Positions 44,983 to 57,188 are shown, numbered from the stretch's first letter. The stretch is DNA of 64,000 nucleotides from Panagrolaimus kolymaensis (GCA_028622995.1 JAJQJQ010000005.1:930001-994000); one strand, 5' to 3'. Numbers and translations are program-made. The notes: generated by a model from the sequence alone, not told the origin.

Positions 44983-47422
44983 TTAGGAAAAAAATAATGA
45001 TCGAAAAGTTTTAACTCGAGTTGATTTATACAAATGTTCATTTTTGTTGTTGCATTTTTGAGATTGAAAATCTTTATCTGTTGGGTCACTCAAGGAATAA
45101 CTGATGCACAAATCTGCTGAATGATGATCAGAATGAAGAAGCATGTAATAATCAGTCAAATAAAAAAATTCTGCTTCTGTAAGACGATTTTTGAAATCTT
45201 CAGCCCTTTCTTTTGTTATCATCTCTTTCTCCAACATATTTTTCACCAAATCTTGAAGCCATTCAAATGCCTAAAATTTTTATTCTTAGTAAATGCAGGT
45301 AAGTTAATTTATTTTACTTGTAAACCATCAGCTTTAAATTGATCGACAGCTTCTAAGGCAACTTGTTTTTTTGCTGGGCAGTAGCCCAGAATTTTTCTCA
45401 TCGTTGAATCAGACATTGCAATATCTTCATTCCTTTCAGCCATAAATTGTTTATAACGGCTTATAATTCCAGTGGCACTCATTTCTCGAACTGTCGTGGG
45501 AAGTTCGACTGTTACACCATTTGACAGCTTAGTTTTTACAGTGCCAAATGGTATACCAGTAGTAATTATTTCGCTGGTGAAAAAAAGCGACAAAGGACTC
45601 TAATTTATCCATTGTAATGGTTTCTTTATAGCTTCGTTGTTGGGGTAGCTGTCCGCTTTTAGCTCTTCGAGCAGCTTTTTTAGCTTCATAATATTCATGT
45701 GACGTTAGATTAACAAAAACGCTTTCAACTATTTGATAAGGAAGTGCATCAGCAAGAATTGAGAGGTATCTCCGTCTTTCCACGCTGGAAGTAGCTTTAT
45801 AATAGAATTTTTTGACTTCGTTAATCATTTCTATTTGAGCATCATTTTTCAAAAAAAGTGATACTTTTTTATTTCGAGGGATCATTTGATTCAAGGTTGC
45901 TTCTTTCAAATTTTCACTATTCTTTTCGCCAACAAGAATGATCGCTGATTTATCATAAACAGTGCGTAAAGTAGCCATATACTCAAATTTACTTCTTCTT
46001 GAAAGCTGTTCCCACGATTTTGAAGAGAAATGATGCTTGATATCGTGCTCTTTCAAAAAAGTAATAAAACTTTTTTTCTTTGATTCTGGAGTTTTTGCAG
46101 GTTCTTCCACAGTTGGTTTCAGTGGTGGTATTTGTTCAACATTTCCTTTTTGTTCTTCATCAGTTTGAGTATCTTTGTTTTGCATCGAGGATGATGTAAG
46201 CTGCTTATATCGTTCAACAACATTGGTTACATAAGGGCGATGATCCCGACAAAAAGCTTAAAAATTAATTATTTTGACAGGAACTTGAAATAAATAAATT
46301 GGAAAAGTATCAAACGAAAAATCTTTGGAATTTATTAAATGTCATTAAAAATTATATATTTAAGCGAGATGTTTTTAAATTATTATAACTTACGTATTCC
46401 AATATGAACAAGTGTTTGATCCAAAAATAAAATGGTTTTAGCTTCTTCAAAAGATATAATACCACGATCTCCTTTAACAAAATGAGAATGAAAAGGCGGG
46501 ATTTTAGGTGGCATCGAACATCCTTGTGCTTTATGAGAAAACTTCACATGCAAATTATTATTCCAATTACAACTCAGCTCGTTTCGATGCTTTGAACATA
46601 TATAATTTTTTTCAATATTAGCAATTTGAATAGGATCATTCCAATTAATATCAAAACTTCCAGCACCACGGGCCAAAATAAGTGAGGCTTCATTTGGTGC
46701 TCCAGTGGAAATGATATTTTCATTTTTATTTGCCATAAGTTCAATAAAACTAAAAAATTTGACTCATAAAAATGCGATTAAAAATAAATTATTATTACCT
46801 AATAAATTCTTCCGAACACCCATCACTAACTATGGAAAGTGGTGGACGTTCACCTTTTTCAAAAGCAGAAACACGTGGTTTATCAAAAAAACAATCCTCC
46901 AATCTTGTTTTTTTATCAGAAGTTTCGCTTTTTTGAAGAGTAAGATGTCGCATTTTATCCATAATTTGAACATTCTTAAGCAAATTTGTTAAGTTACAAA
47001 ATTCGATTTTTTGAAATTAACTTACTGATGGGTCTTTTTCTAAATTTTTGCTATGAAAAAGAGTAGTAACATTTTTCTTCACATTCAATTGATTTTCATA
47101 GGGTTGCTTATTCACAGTATAATTTACATACAAATCTTCGCGAATTTTTGATAATTGTTCATAAATAAATTTGAAATCATTTTTAAAGTTTTCATGATTA
47201 TAAACAACGCCATTCTAAAATACAAAAATGTTAAAAACTTTCCATAAATATTTGTTAAAAACCTACGTTTTCAATTATTGTTTTAAGCTTTTCCTTTACG
47301 GCCAAATAAAGGGCCAAAAATTTACTAACACTAATTTTGTTCAAATCATAGAAAATTTCCTTAAAAGCCCTTGAAGCTTTTTCTCGATCATTTATTAATT
47401 GTTCATAATCCGATGAAACCAT
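44983..47422 (-). pseudogene. Damaged gene of a repetitive orphan family (putative mobile-element protein)
   Basis: Exons 47422-47267, 47214-47026, 46974-46799, 46749-46394 and 46256 onward splice in frame. They encode an N-terminal helical region, a Cys/His-rich segment (ICSKHRNELSCNW, later PFCRDHRPYV) that may bind zinc, and a Lys-rich middle. The frame then breaks at a T7 run (45580-45586) just after MDKLESF and continues in another frame with GIPFGTVKTKLSNGVTVELP, YCPAKKQVALEAVDQFKADG, then AFEWLQDLVKN, ending YSLSDPTDKDF...CNNKNEHLY. From memory, the GTVKTLxSG, CPAKxQK and LSDPxDxxF blocks occur in long uncharacterised, high-copy proteins of cnidarians and molluscs that continue with a possible nuclease domain. 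That downstream half is absent here, so I read this as a truncated, probably element-derived gene. Confidence 0.55.
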
Positions 47423-49171
47423 GACTTTAACAAAAGGAAAAATGTAATGTTGATTTCTGAAATTTTATATATATTACAAATTAAAAGTAAAACTTAAACA
47501 AAAAAGCAATTTCACGAAAATTAAAGCTAAAAAAGGAAAAAAAGAAAATTTTTGAAAGTTGATTTACAAAATAGCGTATCGATTTCTTTTTTGCAAAAAA
47601 TAGCAATAATCGAATGTGGAAAGCAGATCGTGCGAAATGCCGCTAGTGTCCTTTTTTATGCAAAAAAGTAGAGTTTCAAAAAAAATTTGAACGGTGAATT
47701 TTGAAGAAACATAAAAAAATGTGTAATTTTTTTATAATCATTAACAAATATTTTAAATCCAATAACATAATTTTTTTTTATTAATTTTCATCATCATTTT
47801 TAAACTTCATTTCTTAGTTAAGAACTATCAAAATAAATCCTATTCCTTCATTTGAGCGTGTTTTCCTTTACATATACCTCAAAAAATAGGTTCTAGTATT
47901 TCTTTTGGCACAAATGTTGATATCAGTAATTAGATTACCCATTCTAAATCATTTTTATGTAGATAAAAATACGTTTAATGCAGGTTTTTTCATCAATTCA
48001 TTTTTCGCGATATCTTTGAGAAATAATAGAAAAAAAATAAAAGAATATCGCATAAATAAAAACAAACAAAAAGGGAATCGAATAACTGCATTGCGAATGC
48101 AAGTAAAAAGTCAAAACCATTATGCCAAACATCATAAGATAACATATCTATGAAGGCCATTTAGAACAAAAGCATATACAGTAATTTACAAATTTTCAAA
48201 AATAAAATTTCTCCATATTTGTAAAAAGTTATTGATGCTATAATATGTAAAAAATTAATTTAAGAAACTTTTGAATTATGACTTTTACACTTTTCCTAAT
48301 GAAAATAGCATTATGCCGCTATAGAAGTAATATGCATATTTTCTTTAATTTTTTTGAACCCCTTCCCCCATCTCTGAGTAAGCTTTATAGAGGGGATTAG
48401 ATACAGTTTTTCATGGGCTTTCATATGGTGTATAGCAGAAAAGTGCGGGCGTCAAAGTTTTTGACTATAATAGAAGACATGTGATTTACGCAAATTTCCC
48501 GGCTATATAACTCAGCGAATATGTGGATGTTGAACTATGAAATTTATTCAGAATATGCGGAGGAGGCTGAAAAATGATTTCCCCTCTATAAAAATACATA
48601 ACATGAAAAAAATCTATTATAGCCATATGCAAATTTCCACAGCCATTTTGGTGGTATGATATGTAAAAACTAATGGAAAGGCTAAATTCTCCAACTAAAA
48701 TTACCCCGGTATGCAAAAAATCAATCCCACAATAGCCGATTTCGATTTTTGGCTTCGCACTCGACCTTCCATTTTTGCTTGAAGTTGAAAAAAAATGAGT
48801 TTTAATGTAGTTTTTTCTCACTCATCTTTTTATGTCTATGATATTTTTTTGTTGATTGTACTAAATAAAAGAAAGTTGTAACCACACAAATTGAAATATT
48901 TTTTTTGTTCTTTATCAATAATCTAAACACTCTTTTTGTAGTATAATTTTTTTTTCATTTGTTTAACAAGCAGCAGACGTTAATGCATCATTGTTGTTCA
49001 TAATAATATTGTTTTGTTTAACATATTTTGAATTAAGAGAAAAAAAATATGACGGAAAATAATGGGTTAGTTAATTAGTTAGTTTTACTCATTTTATTTA
49101 GAAGCTTTGGTTTTTGAAGTCAAACAAATAACGAAAACTTTACTTACAACTGTTGTCACTTTTTTCTTTTT
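47423..49171. other. Intergenic DNA with an imperfect inverted repeat
   Basis: No gene supported. Around 48385 (TTTATAGAGGGGATTAGATA) and 48570 (GATTTCCCCTCTATAAA) are inverted matches about 150 bases apart, with further loose symmetry between them, possibly an old MITE. The remainder is AT-rich. Confidence 0.4.
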
Positions 49172-50251
49172 ATGAGTAACTTCGAAGTTTTGTTCTTTTT
49201 CCAAGACTCACAACTATAAACTCTTATCCTCTAACATTTGTCCTCCTTCTTTAGATATTTCAAAGGCAAAACTATTATTATTACGGGAGCTTCACGAGGC
49301 ATTGGAAAAGCTATCGCTCTTAAGCTTGCAAAAGATGGGGCAAATATTGTGATTGCAGCAAAAACAACTGAACCACATCCAAAACTTCCTGGAACTATTT
49401 ATTCTGCTGCGAATGAAATTAAAGCGGCTGGTGGGAAAGCTCTTCCATGCATTGTGGATGTTCGAGATGAAGCTTCAATTGAAAAATGTATTGAATCAGC
49501 GGTGAAAGAATTTGGTGGAATTGATATTTTGGTTAATAATGCTTCAGCCATATCTCCCACGGGTACACTTGAAACTCAAATGAAACGCTATGATTTGATG
49601 CACAATATTAATACTCGAGGAACATTTTTAATGTCACAAAAAGCTTTGCCATATTTAAAGCAATCTAAAAATCCTCACATTTTGAACTTATCTCCACCTT
49701 TGCTTATGGAAACTCAATGGTTTGCTCCTCATGTTGCTTATACCATGGCCAAATATGGAATGTCTATGTGTGTTTTAGGAATGGCAGAAGAATTTAAATC
49801 TGATGGAATTGCAGTTAATGCTTTATGGCCGAGAACTCTTATTTGGACAGCAGCCGTTAAAATGTTAGGTGGTGAAAATGATGATTTTATGAAATTCAGT
49901 CGAAAACCTGATATCTTAGCTAATTGTGCTTATTGGATGCTTCAACAACCCTCAAATTATACAGGAAATTTTGAACTCGATGAAGCCCTTTTGCGTAGAA
50001 TTGGAATCAATGACCTTGACCAATATGCGTATGATCCGAGTAAGTTTATTTTTGAAAAAAGCATTTTGGGAAATGAGTTGTTGTCTTGCTGCTTGAACAA
50101 CCACTAAATTTTTTGAGATTTCATTTCACCGAATTTTGATTTCATAAGTAAAAACTTTAAAAAATTTATTTCAGAAGCAAAACTCAATCTTGATTTTTTC
50201 ATTCCCAAAGAATGGCAAGATAATAATGAGCGCTTATTTTCAAAGATGTAA
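49172..50251 (+). CDS. dhs-6: Short-chain dehydrogenase/reductase, HSDL2/DHS-6 type
   Basis: Exon 2 (49255-50039) and exon 3 (50175-50251) are firm. A first exon 49172-49191 (MSNFEV) is my choice because it supplies a start codon and the right phase, though its GTTCTT donor is weak. The catalytic domain is complete: nucleotide-binding TGASRGIGKAIALKLAKDGA, NNASAIS, the Ser in LNLSPPLLMET, the active-site YTMAK, and the characteristic GIAVNALWPRTLIWTAA. The final part LSDYxxDP/KAKLNLDFFIPKEW matches the C-terminal end of the dehydrogenase portion in this family. Vertebrate HSDL2 carries an additional SCP2 sterol-carrier domain, which is not present here. The protein probably acts in peroxisomes or mitochondria on lipid-derived alcohols; the substrate is unknown. 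The symbol is given by similarity. Confidence 0.88.
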
Positions 50252-50354
50252 AAAGTTATTATAGCTTTTCAAGCTTCATTATGCATGTGTTTTTAATTTT
50301 CATGGTCTATTATTGCCATTCCTTTATCAGCTATATTTGTATTTAATAATTAAT

Positions 50355-50611
50355 TGAAATGCTTGTGAATGAAAATGAATTTTTTGAATTTTTAAAAGTT
50401 AATTCTTTCTTTGAATTATTAATTTTCAGAATAAAAAATTTAACAAAATTTTAGTTCAACGCTGAGCCTAAAGATGCTTTTCGAGTGTCTTTTGCATCTC
50501 CAATTACGGAAGAATATGAAAAAAAATTTATTTCTACTGTAAATACCAAATTTCTCCTTTCAAAAACTTCCAATCCAAAACCGTATCTTCGGAAGTCAAT
50601 CAAATTTTAGG
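50355..50611 (+). pseudogene. Relic of the 3' end of an F-box-like gene
   Basis: The stretch LVNENEFFEFLK, followed by an intron-like gap and AEPKDAFRVSFASPITEEYEKKFIS..., aligns with the last two exons of the gene at 57189-58179 (LLDENEYFELLK; AEPGDSFRVSFAPSITKEMQKKF). The first two exons are absent and splice sites are shifted. It marks an extra, lost member at the left edge of the cluster. Confidence 0.7.
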
Positions 50612-51063
50612 CATCATATTTTTCATACTCTTTATTTATTTGCTAAAAAAAATCCTTTAATGTTCGACAAGTTTTTTTTCTTATACATGTATTTATTTTT
50701 TTGAAAAAGTTTAAAATCAATAAAATATTTTTCTCCGAAGAAGTTTTTTTGTTTTTAAAACATTTTTTTTTGTTTATCCCTTTTCGCCTATAATTATTTG
50801 TTTGTTTGTTAGTTTGTTTTTAGTTGAGTTTTATGATAATTAAGCTGACCTTTGATTCGTTGTCTTGAAAAGATTTTTTTTTCTTAATAATAATTCTAAA
50901 AGTTAGAAAAGCCTAGAGATTACGACCTATTAATTGCCAATAAAAAAACTTATTAACGAAAAATTTCAAAAAGATTTTTATTAATTGTTTTTTTTTTGTT
51001 GCCTCAACTTCTTGAAACTAAATCTATTATTTTTTTATCTTTGAGTTTGAACAAAGTCTAAAT
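50612..51063. other. Intergenic DNA
   Basis: AT-rich promoter side of the next F-box-like gene; nothing specific recognised. Confidence 0.5.
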
Positions 51064-52325
51064 ATGCTGCCACCATATAAGTCTAATAAACGGATGCCAA
51101 ATGACGAGTTTGCTGATATTTTTGATTTTTTTGCAAAAGATTCAAAAAGGCCCCGTTTTGCTATTGAATTATCAAAGGTTTGTTTATTTTTATTTTTGAG
51201 CTCTATTATTCGTTCAAAAAGCTCACGTAGTTACCCTATAATAATTATGTATATTTTTTTCAGCAAAAAATGTCTGCTGTAATTCATTTTGAAAATGCTT
51301 TTCACCAAAATATTCCATTTCGTGAATCTTTAATTAATTATATTCTTAAAACTCTAAATGTAAAAATATATAGAAAACTTTATCAATCATGCAAATATTT
51401 TTATCAAAAACGTCCCTATCATATTATTGATGGTTTATGTTTTTGCAGAAGCTTACCTCGTGTTGAAACTGAACGAATCAAATTTAATGAACATGAATTT
51501 TATTTTGTTGAAGATGAAGAATATTTTAAAAACCTTTCAACTGATAATAGCAATCAGTTTTGTTATAAAAAAATAGTAAAACCAAGTAAATTTATGAATT
51601 ATAATAATTTATGGATTTCTGGTCGAATTTCTTATCATCATTCCAATTCAAAAAGATTATCATGGTTGATAACAAAAATATCTCGTTGCACTATTACGCA
51701 ATTAGATCTTCAATATAAATTAACTGAAAAAGAATTAGAAATTTTGTCGAAAGAAGGAACAATAAAAAAATTTTCTGTTGGAGAAGATATAACAATTAAT
51801 GAATTTCATATTTTAACAAAATCTGAATCCATCGAAAATTTAAGAATTCACAAAGTTATTTATCCAAATGGAAATTTTATGGTTGTTGAAGATATCGTTG
51901 CAGCTGTTCCAAATGCAGTTAATGTTAGGTAAATATAAAACTAAAATTTAAAACATAATTAAATATGCATAATATTAGACTTGAATATTCGCATATAACT
52001 CCGTTAACTTTGCAAATTCTTTGTTCCATGAATCGAAAAAACAAATTTATACAATTTTATTTGTATCAAATCGACCAAATTTTGGATGAGAATGAATATT
52101 TTGAATTTTTAAAAGTTAGTTTTAAGAAATTTTTAAATACATACATATAATTTTTAGACTCATGCTGCCTCAGGTAGCTCATTTGGAGTTTGTTTTGTTT
52201 CAAATATTTTTGGAATAGAAGAAGAAAATAAATTTATTCGTAATTTAAAGACTAAAGTTATTTTATGGAAAACTCCCATCGTTCGGCCATTTATTTATCA
52301 ACTACGCATATATTTTCCATCCTAG
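51064..52325 (+). CDS. F-box-like protein, cluster member 1
   Basis: Four exons: 51064-51177 (MLPPYKSNKRMPNDEFADIF...), 51264-51928, 51979-52114 and 52158-52325. The upstream exon joins in frame through SK/QKMSAV, so translation may start at 51064 or at the internal MSAV at 51270, which matches the start of the paralogue at 52956. The F-box-like segment is IPFRESLINYILKTLNVKIY...CKYFYQKRPYHIIDGL. A middle region with a Trp-containing IW block and the conserved VIYPNGNFMVVEDIVAAVPN end of the second exon follow. Intron phases (2 then 0) are shared by the whole cluster. The last exon ends WKTPIVRPFIYQLRIYFPS. It probably acts as a substrate adaptor of a ubiquitin ligase, by motif only. Confidence 0.75.
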
Positions 52326-52955
52326 TAATTTTCATTTTTCATTCGTTCGAGCGTGCTTGGAAATCGATCCGTGAGTGTTTATGTAAACTATTTTTGTTCA
52401 CAAAGTTTAAACATAAAATAAATTTATTGTTTTTTATTATCTTATTTATGTTTTTGCCATTCTCTGTTTTAATAATAAAAATTAATACTTTTCCAAATCT
52501 TGCATTTTTTTGGAGCAAAAATGGACGATAAAAATTCCAATCATTGATTTGCAGAAAAAAAGAAAAAGATTGTCAATTTCAAAAAATCGCGCGCATTTGT
52601 TAAAATGCAAAGCAACGACAACCAAAAAGATTGTGTAAGAGTGATGTTGCATGGTTTATCTGAATTTGACCAAAAACGTTGTCAAACATACCCAATCAGA
52701 AAATAATGGTTGTAAGCGAGAGTTTTTGATTAAAAAAAACACGAAAATTTTTTTTATTTTCCATTAGAAAAAAAAATTTAGGGAAACTGAGTAAATTATT
52801 TTTTAGACGTCTTCGACAAACGTTTTGATAGAATTTTTTTTGGAAAGGCTTTGTTAAACTTTTGGCTTTATTTGTTCACGAGCTAATATTTTTCCAAACT
52901 TTTTTAAAACTTTTGCGTTCCAGAATTTTTTACTAACGATTTTTTTTCCAGAAAA
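52326..52955. other. Intergenic DNA between cluster members
   Basis: AT-rich; no supported exon or repeat. Confidence 0.5.
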
Positions 52956-54035
52956 ATGTCTGCTGTGATTAATTCTGAAAATGCTTTTCAACAAAATTTT
53001 CCATTTCATCAAACATTAATAAATTACATAATTAAAAATGCAGATTTTAACCATCTAAAAAATTTATATCAAACTTGCAAATATTTTTATAAATCTCGCC
53101 CAAAATATATTATCGATGATTTAATTTTATCTGATGAAGCTGATACAATTATTTTTATTTATAAACCTCGAAAAATTAATTTTAAAGGAAGTCAACAAAA
53201 AAATTTGCTACTTCCTACTCAAATTAAAAAGAAACAATTATTTTATCATCAAGCTTTGGATCGAGAATGGACTCCTCCAGCCAAAATGTTTTCCCAATTA
53301 AAAAATTTATGCATATTTAATCGAATTATTTTTGAAAGGCAAGGTTCTTTAAAAAGATGGAATTCCATGAAAATTTCTTGTTTTGCTATAAAAGAATTAT
53401 CAACTTGCTTTAGTTTAACTGAAAAAGATTTTAATATTTTAACCAAAGAAAAAACAATTCAAAATTTAAAAATTCAAAAAGTTATTTATCCAAATGGAAA
53501 TTTTATGGTTGTTGAGGATATTGTTGCAGCAGTTCCAAATGCAGTTAATATTAGGTAAGACAGTCGAAGGATTTTAGGGGCTTTAATTATCAAACATAAA
53601 AATAAATTTTTTTTGGATTATAAAATGCTTGGAAAATCCACTTTTTGAAAAAAAGATAGTTAAATTTCTTTTTTTTAGGATTAGTGTTGCCAATCTTTCG
53701 CTGCAAACATTTACTAAACTTTGTTCTTTGGAACGAAAAATTAAACTTCAAATTTTTCAATTATCAAACGTTTTGGTTTCTTTGGATGTGGATGAATTTT
53801 TTGAATTTTTTAAGGTAATAAATAAAAAAGCAATCTGAAGCAAAGATTTATGTATAAGTTTTTTTAGACGAATGCTGCTCCTAAAGGAAAGTTTGCCATT
53901 TCGTTTAATACTGATGCGTTGCCGAAAGAAACAGCAAAAAAATTTGAAGATGATGTGAAGGATAGACTGAGTTTATACGCAATTCCTAAAAATCAAAAGC
54001 CTCAAATTTATTTTGGTAAAAATAAAGAAAACTAA
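52956..54035 (+). CDS. F-box-like protein, cluster member 2
   Basis: Three exons (52956-53554, 53679-53814, 53868-54035) with the family's phases. It starts MSAVINSENAFQQNFPFHQT, has the F-box-like segment LINYIIKNADFNHLKNLYQT followed by CKYFYKSRPKYIIDDL, the shared block KVIYPNGNFMVVEDIVAAVP, and the second exon ending DEFFEFFK. The last exon starts TNAAPKGKFAISFN and ends KNQKPQIYFGKNKEN. Exons 2 and 3 have the same lengths as in member 1 (136 and 168 nt). Directly downstream lies a leftover last-exon piece of another paralogue. Confidence 0.78.
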
Positions 54036-54059
54036 TTAGCTTAATGTTAGCTCCTCAAA

Positions 54060-54123
54060 TGAATACTTTGTTGGATACTTGGAAGCCACAAATCGAAAAG
54101 CCTACGTTTAAAATTATCTCTTA
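54060..54123 (+). pseudogene. Leftover terminal-exon fragment of an F-box-like paralogue
   Basis: The bases encode MNTLLDTWKPQIEKPTFKII-S-stop, matching the C-terminus of the gene ending at 56384 (KLDTWKPQIDKPTFKIFS). They follow the stop of member 2 by 25 bases. This indicates that member 2 was assembled over, or inserted into, another family gene. Confidence 0.7.
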
Positions 54124-54456
54124 ATTCTTTCATAAATTTTTACATTTGTTTCATTTTTGTGTTCTCTTATTTTTTGATGATTGTGTGCTTTGTAAATTTA
54201 ATAATAAAGTTTGAGTTTTAACAGTATGGAACTTTTACTTGCCGAAAAATTAGTGCATGTTGGATAGGAATTAAACATTTTGTTGATTATTGATTTGAGC
54301 AAAAGCTTTAGGCTTCGCTTTTTTATAGTTTTGTTCATGGATGCGTTTTTAAATATGCAAATTTTACAACTTCATCCATTTTTTTTATTCCTTCCTAAAA
54401 AAAGGGTAAAAGGAGTTTCAAGTAAGATCATTCTTTGCAAAAGTTTGTCGCTGAAA
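54124..54456. other. Intergenic DNA
   Basis: About 330 bases. It contains an AATAAA near 54204. An open frame extends upstream of the ATG at 54457 but is hydrophobic and low-complexity and was not used as coding. Confidence 0.5.
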
Positions 54457-56384
54457 ATGGTTGAAAAGCTTTTGTTCAATCTTTCAAATTTCCATCAACA
54501 AAGATTTCCTTTCTCTCTGAAGCTCATCCAATACATGATCGAAAATGCTGATGCTGAAGTCAAACAAAAGCTGGATCGTAGCTGCAAATATTTCTACAAA
54601 GAAGCGCCATATCTCATCATCGATACTTTGGAAATTACTGAAGAAAAGCAACGCATGGAAAATGAAACTTCTGGTGGATGCATTGATTTTATTGATGATG
54701 ATCAAATTCAAATTTTCCTGATGAATACAAGCAACATTTGGGTAACAAAGAAAGTGGATATAGCTCTCCGTCAAATTCTTGATTTTCGGGGTAATAACAT
54801 CGATGTTAAACTTTTTGAGAAAATTATTCGAAGTGATGCTAAAGAAATTTCAATTTACAATATGTATTTGCCATTCTTTGATTACAAACTATTAACAAAT
54901 TCTCGAAAAGTTGAATATTTGGATTTGTCTGCTTCAATTATTTCTGGTTTTGATAAAACTTTTGTTCCATTGGAAGATGTATTAGCTTTGGTACCAAACG
55001 CTAGAGTTATACGGTAATCATTTTTATATTTTTCTGATATTTTTATTTACTCTTATCTTTTTTAGGATGTTTGCTTGCCACATCACCTCTGATACAATGG
55101 AAAAGCTACTTGAAATTCCATGGAAAAATAAGGTCACTGAATTCTCTCTCAATAACGTCGATGGTCCACTTTGTCCTATTCTTTTCTTCAAATTTGTCAA
55201 GGTACACAAATGATTTATTTTCTCTTGTAATCTGTCATTTTTTAGAAGCATATTGATGCACAAGGTTCGTTCCATGTTCATTTCAAAAATGAAACTGATT
55301 CATTTCAAAAGCTTTACAATCAAATGGTTATTGAATCAGGTGAAAAGATGCCTACGATTGGAAATGTCGCTCCTATTGAGAAAAAACAATCAAGAATGCA
55401 AAAAGTTTTATCATGGATGGCTTCCTTCGCATCAAAAATTATTCATTGTGAATTTTCTCTTCCATTCAAAAAACCATCTGCTCCTAAACAACTTACGAAG
55501 GTTACTTTCAATGATGAAAATGCTGAACGACAGTACACTGCTTTTCCATATCCTCACATGTGCTATATCCGTGAAAATGCTGATGCTGAAACATGGAAGA
55601 AGCTCGAACAAACTTGCAAATTTTTCTGTGAGAAGAATCCCTACGTTATGGTTGATGATTTTCATGTTGGAAAGGATAATAAAATTACTCTGATGGTTGA
55701 TAATAAGAAGGTTATATTTAATAATGAAATGGAAATGAGAATAATTGGTAAACCTTTATGGATTACACATTCCGTTGAAAAGTCTGGTAAAGGTGGTTTA
55801 TACAAGAATGATCGAGTGGATGCGATTAAAATTTTGACAGGTGCTTTTGTTTATTCAAAGGATGCCTTTATTCGCTTAACAAAATCAGGAAAAGTGAAAG
55901 ATTGGAATTCAATTGATGGTATCTTTAAAAATAATGGTAAAGTGATCTCTCTTATTGAGTTGTTGGTTCATCTTCCAAATGTGGAAATTTTCCGGTATGT
56001 TTTTTCTTTATAGTTTTTTAAACTATATTTACATATTTTAGTGCTCGTATCCATGGAATTCAACCTCTTTATCCAAATGAACCCATTTTACTTCCACAAA
56101 GCAACCAAATCAAATATGTTGAAATTATTTTTCTCGAAGATGCCATCCTTGCTGATTCATTATTTGATGTTCTAAAAGTAAGATTTTAACCATTTTTATT
56201 TTATTATCTAATAACAAGTTTAACTCATTTTTAGACTTCTCTTGCTCCAAAAGCTATGGTCAAAATTGATTTATGTCGTTTGATTGATGAAATGAATGTA
56301 GAAGAATTCAAAGCTCAAATGAAAGCAAAGTTGGATACTTGGAAGCCTCAAATCGACAAACCAACATTCAAAATTTTCTCTTAA
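54457..56384 (+). CDS. Two-module F-box-like fusion protein
   Basis: Five exons (54457-55013, 55066-55201, 55246-55994, 56042-56177, 56235-56384) form one frame of 575 residues. Module 1 starts MVEKLLFNLSNFHQQRFPFS with the F-box-like helix and CKYFYKEAPYLIIDTL, and ends exon 1 at LALVPNARVIR; exon 2 is the usual 136 nt. Exon 3 begins like a normal last exon (KHIDAQGSFHVHFKN) but runs on through a linker into a second complete F-box-like module: FPYPHMCYIRENADAETWKK, CKFFCEKNPYVMVDDF and LVHLPNVEIFR. Two further exons follow, the 136-nt exon and the tail TWKPQIDKPTFKIFS. All splice sites are canonical. Module 2 is closest to the genes at 1-3704, module 1 to the local cluster. Confidence 0.8.
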
Positions 56385-57188
56385 ACTTTTATTGTCTAAT
56401 AATTTTTTGATTGTGTAATTATGTAATGAATTTGTAAATTAAATTTTTAATATTTAATTCATTTTTTGTTTGTTATAAAATAATTATTTAAATTTTCTAC
56501 AACTCCTTTATATAAAATTTTTATTTTTAACTGCATGAAATTTTGATTGATAAAAGTCACAACGATCATCAAAATCGAGAGTTCAAGTGTTCTAACTTTT
56601 TCTCCAAAAAATCGAGTAAAACAAACTTTCAATGATTAACTTTATTTTTTCGTGATTCAGCATTGAAGCTTTTGACGACTATGGAAAACGATCAACTAGT
56701 GGGAAGCCAACTCGCTTCCTAACAAGATAAAGTTTATTTATTTATTTATTTATTAACTCTTTGGAACTTTAAAAAACATAAATCAATAAATGTGTGGAAG
56801 CATGGAAGCGAAATTTTGTTGTCGGTGTTTTTCTGCAGATAATTTTCGTTTTATATCATTTTTAGAACGTTATCCCATCATTTTTTACTATTCTGATAAA
56901 CAAACTTTATTTTTTTAAATCAAAATTACTTTTTTTTTTGTCAAGTTCATAAAAATTCAATGGAAAAAATATGAGAATTTAGAAAAAGGAAACAGATAAA
57001 TTATTCTCTGAAAGCATAATTATAAATTTTTAGTTATCTGGCAAAGTGTAACTAAAACGCTTTTTTTAGAATGCAAATTCTATTTTATTTTTCTCCAGTT
57101 ATTGAAATTTATTATCTCTCCTTTTTTATTCCAATTTCGGTGTTTTAGAAATATTTATTTTTGATTAAAGCTTTATTTTCAATCAACT
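56385..57188. other. Intergenic DNA
   Basis: AT-rich, including a TTTATTTATTTATTTATTAA run near 56732. No gene or RNA seen. Confidence 0.5.
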
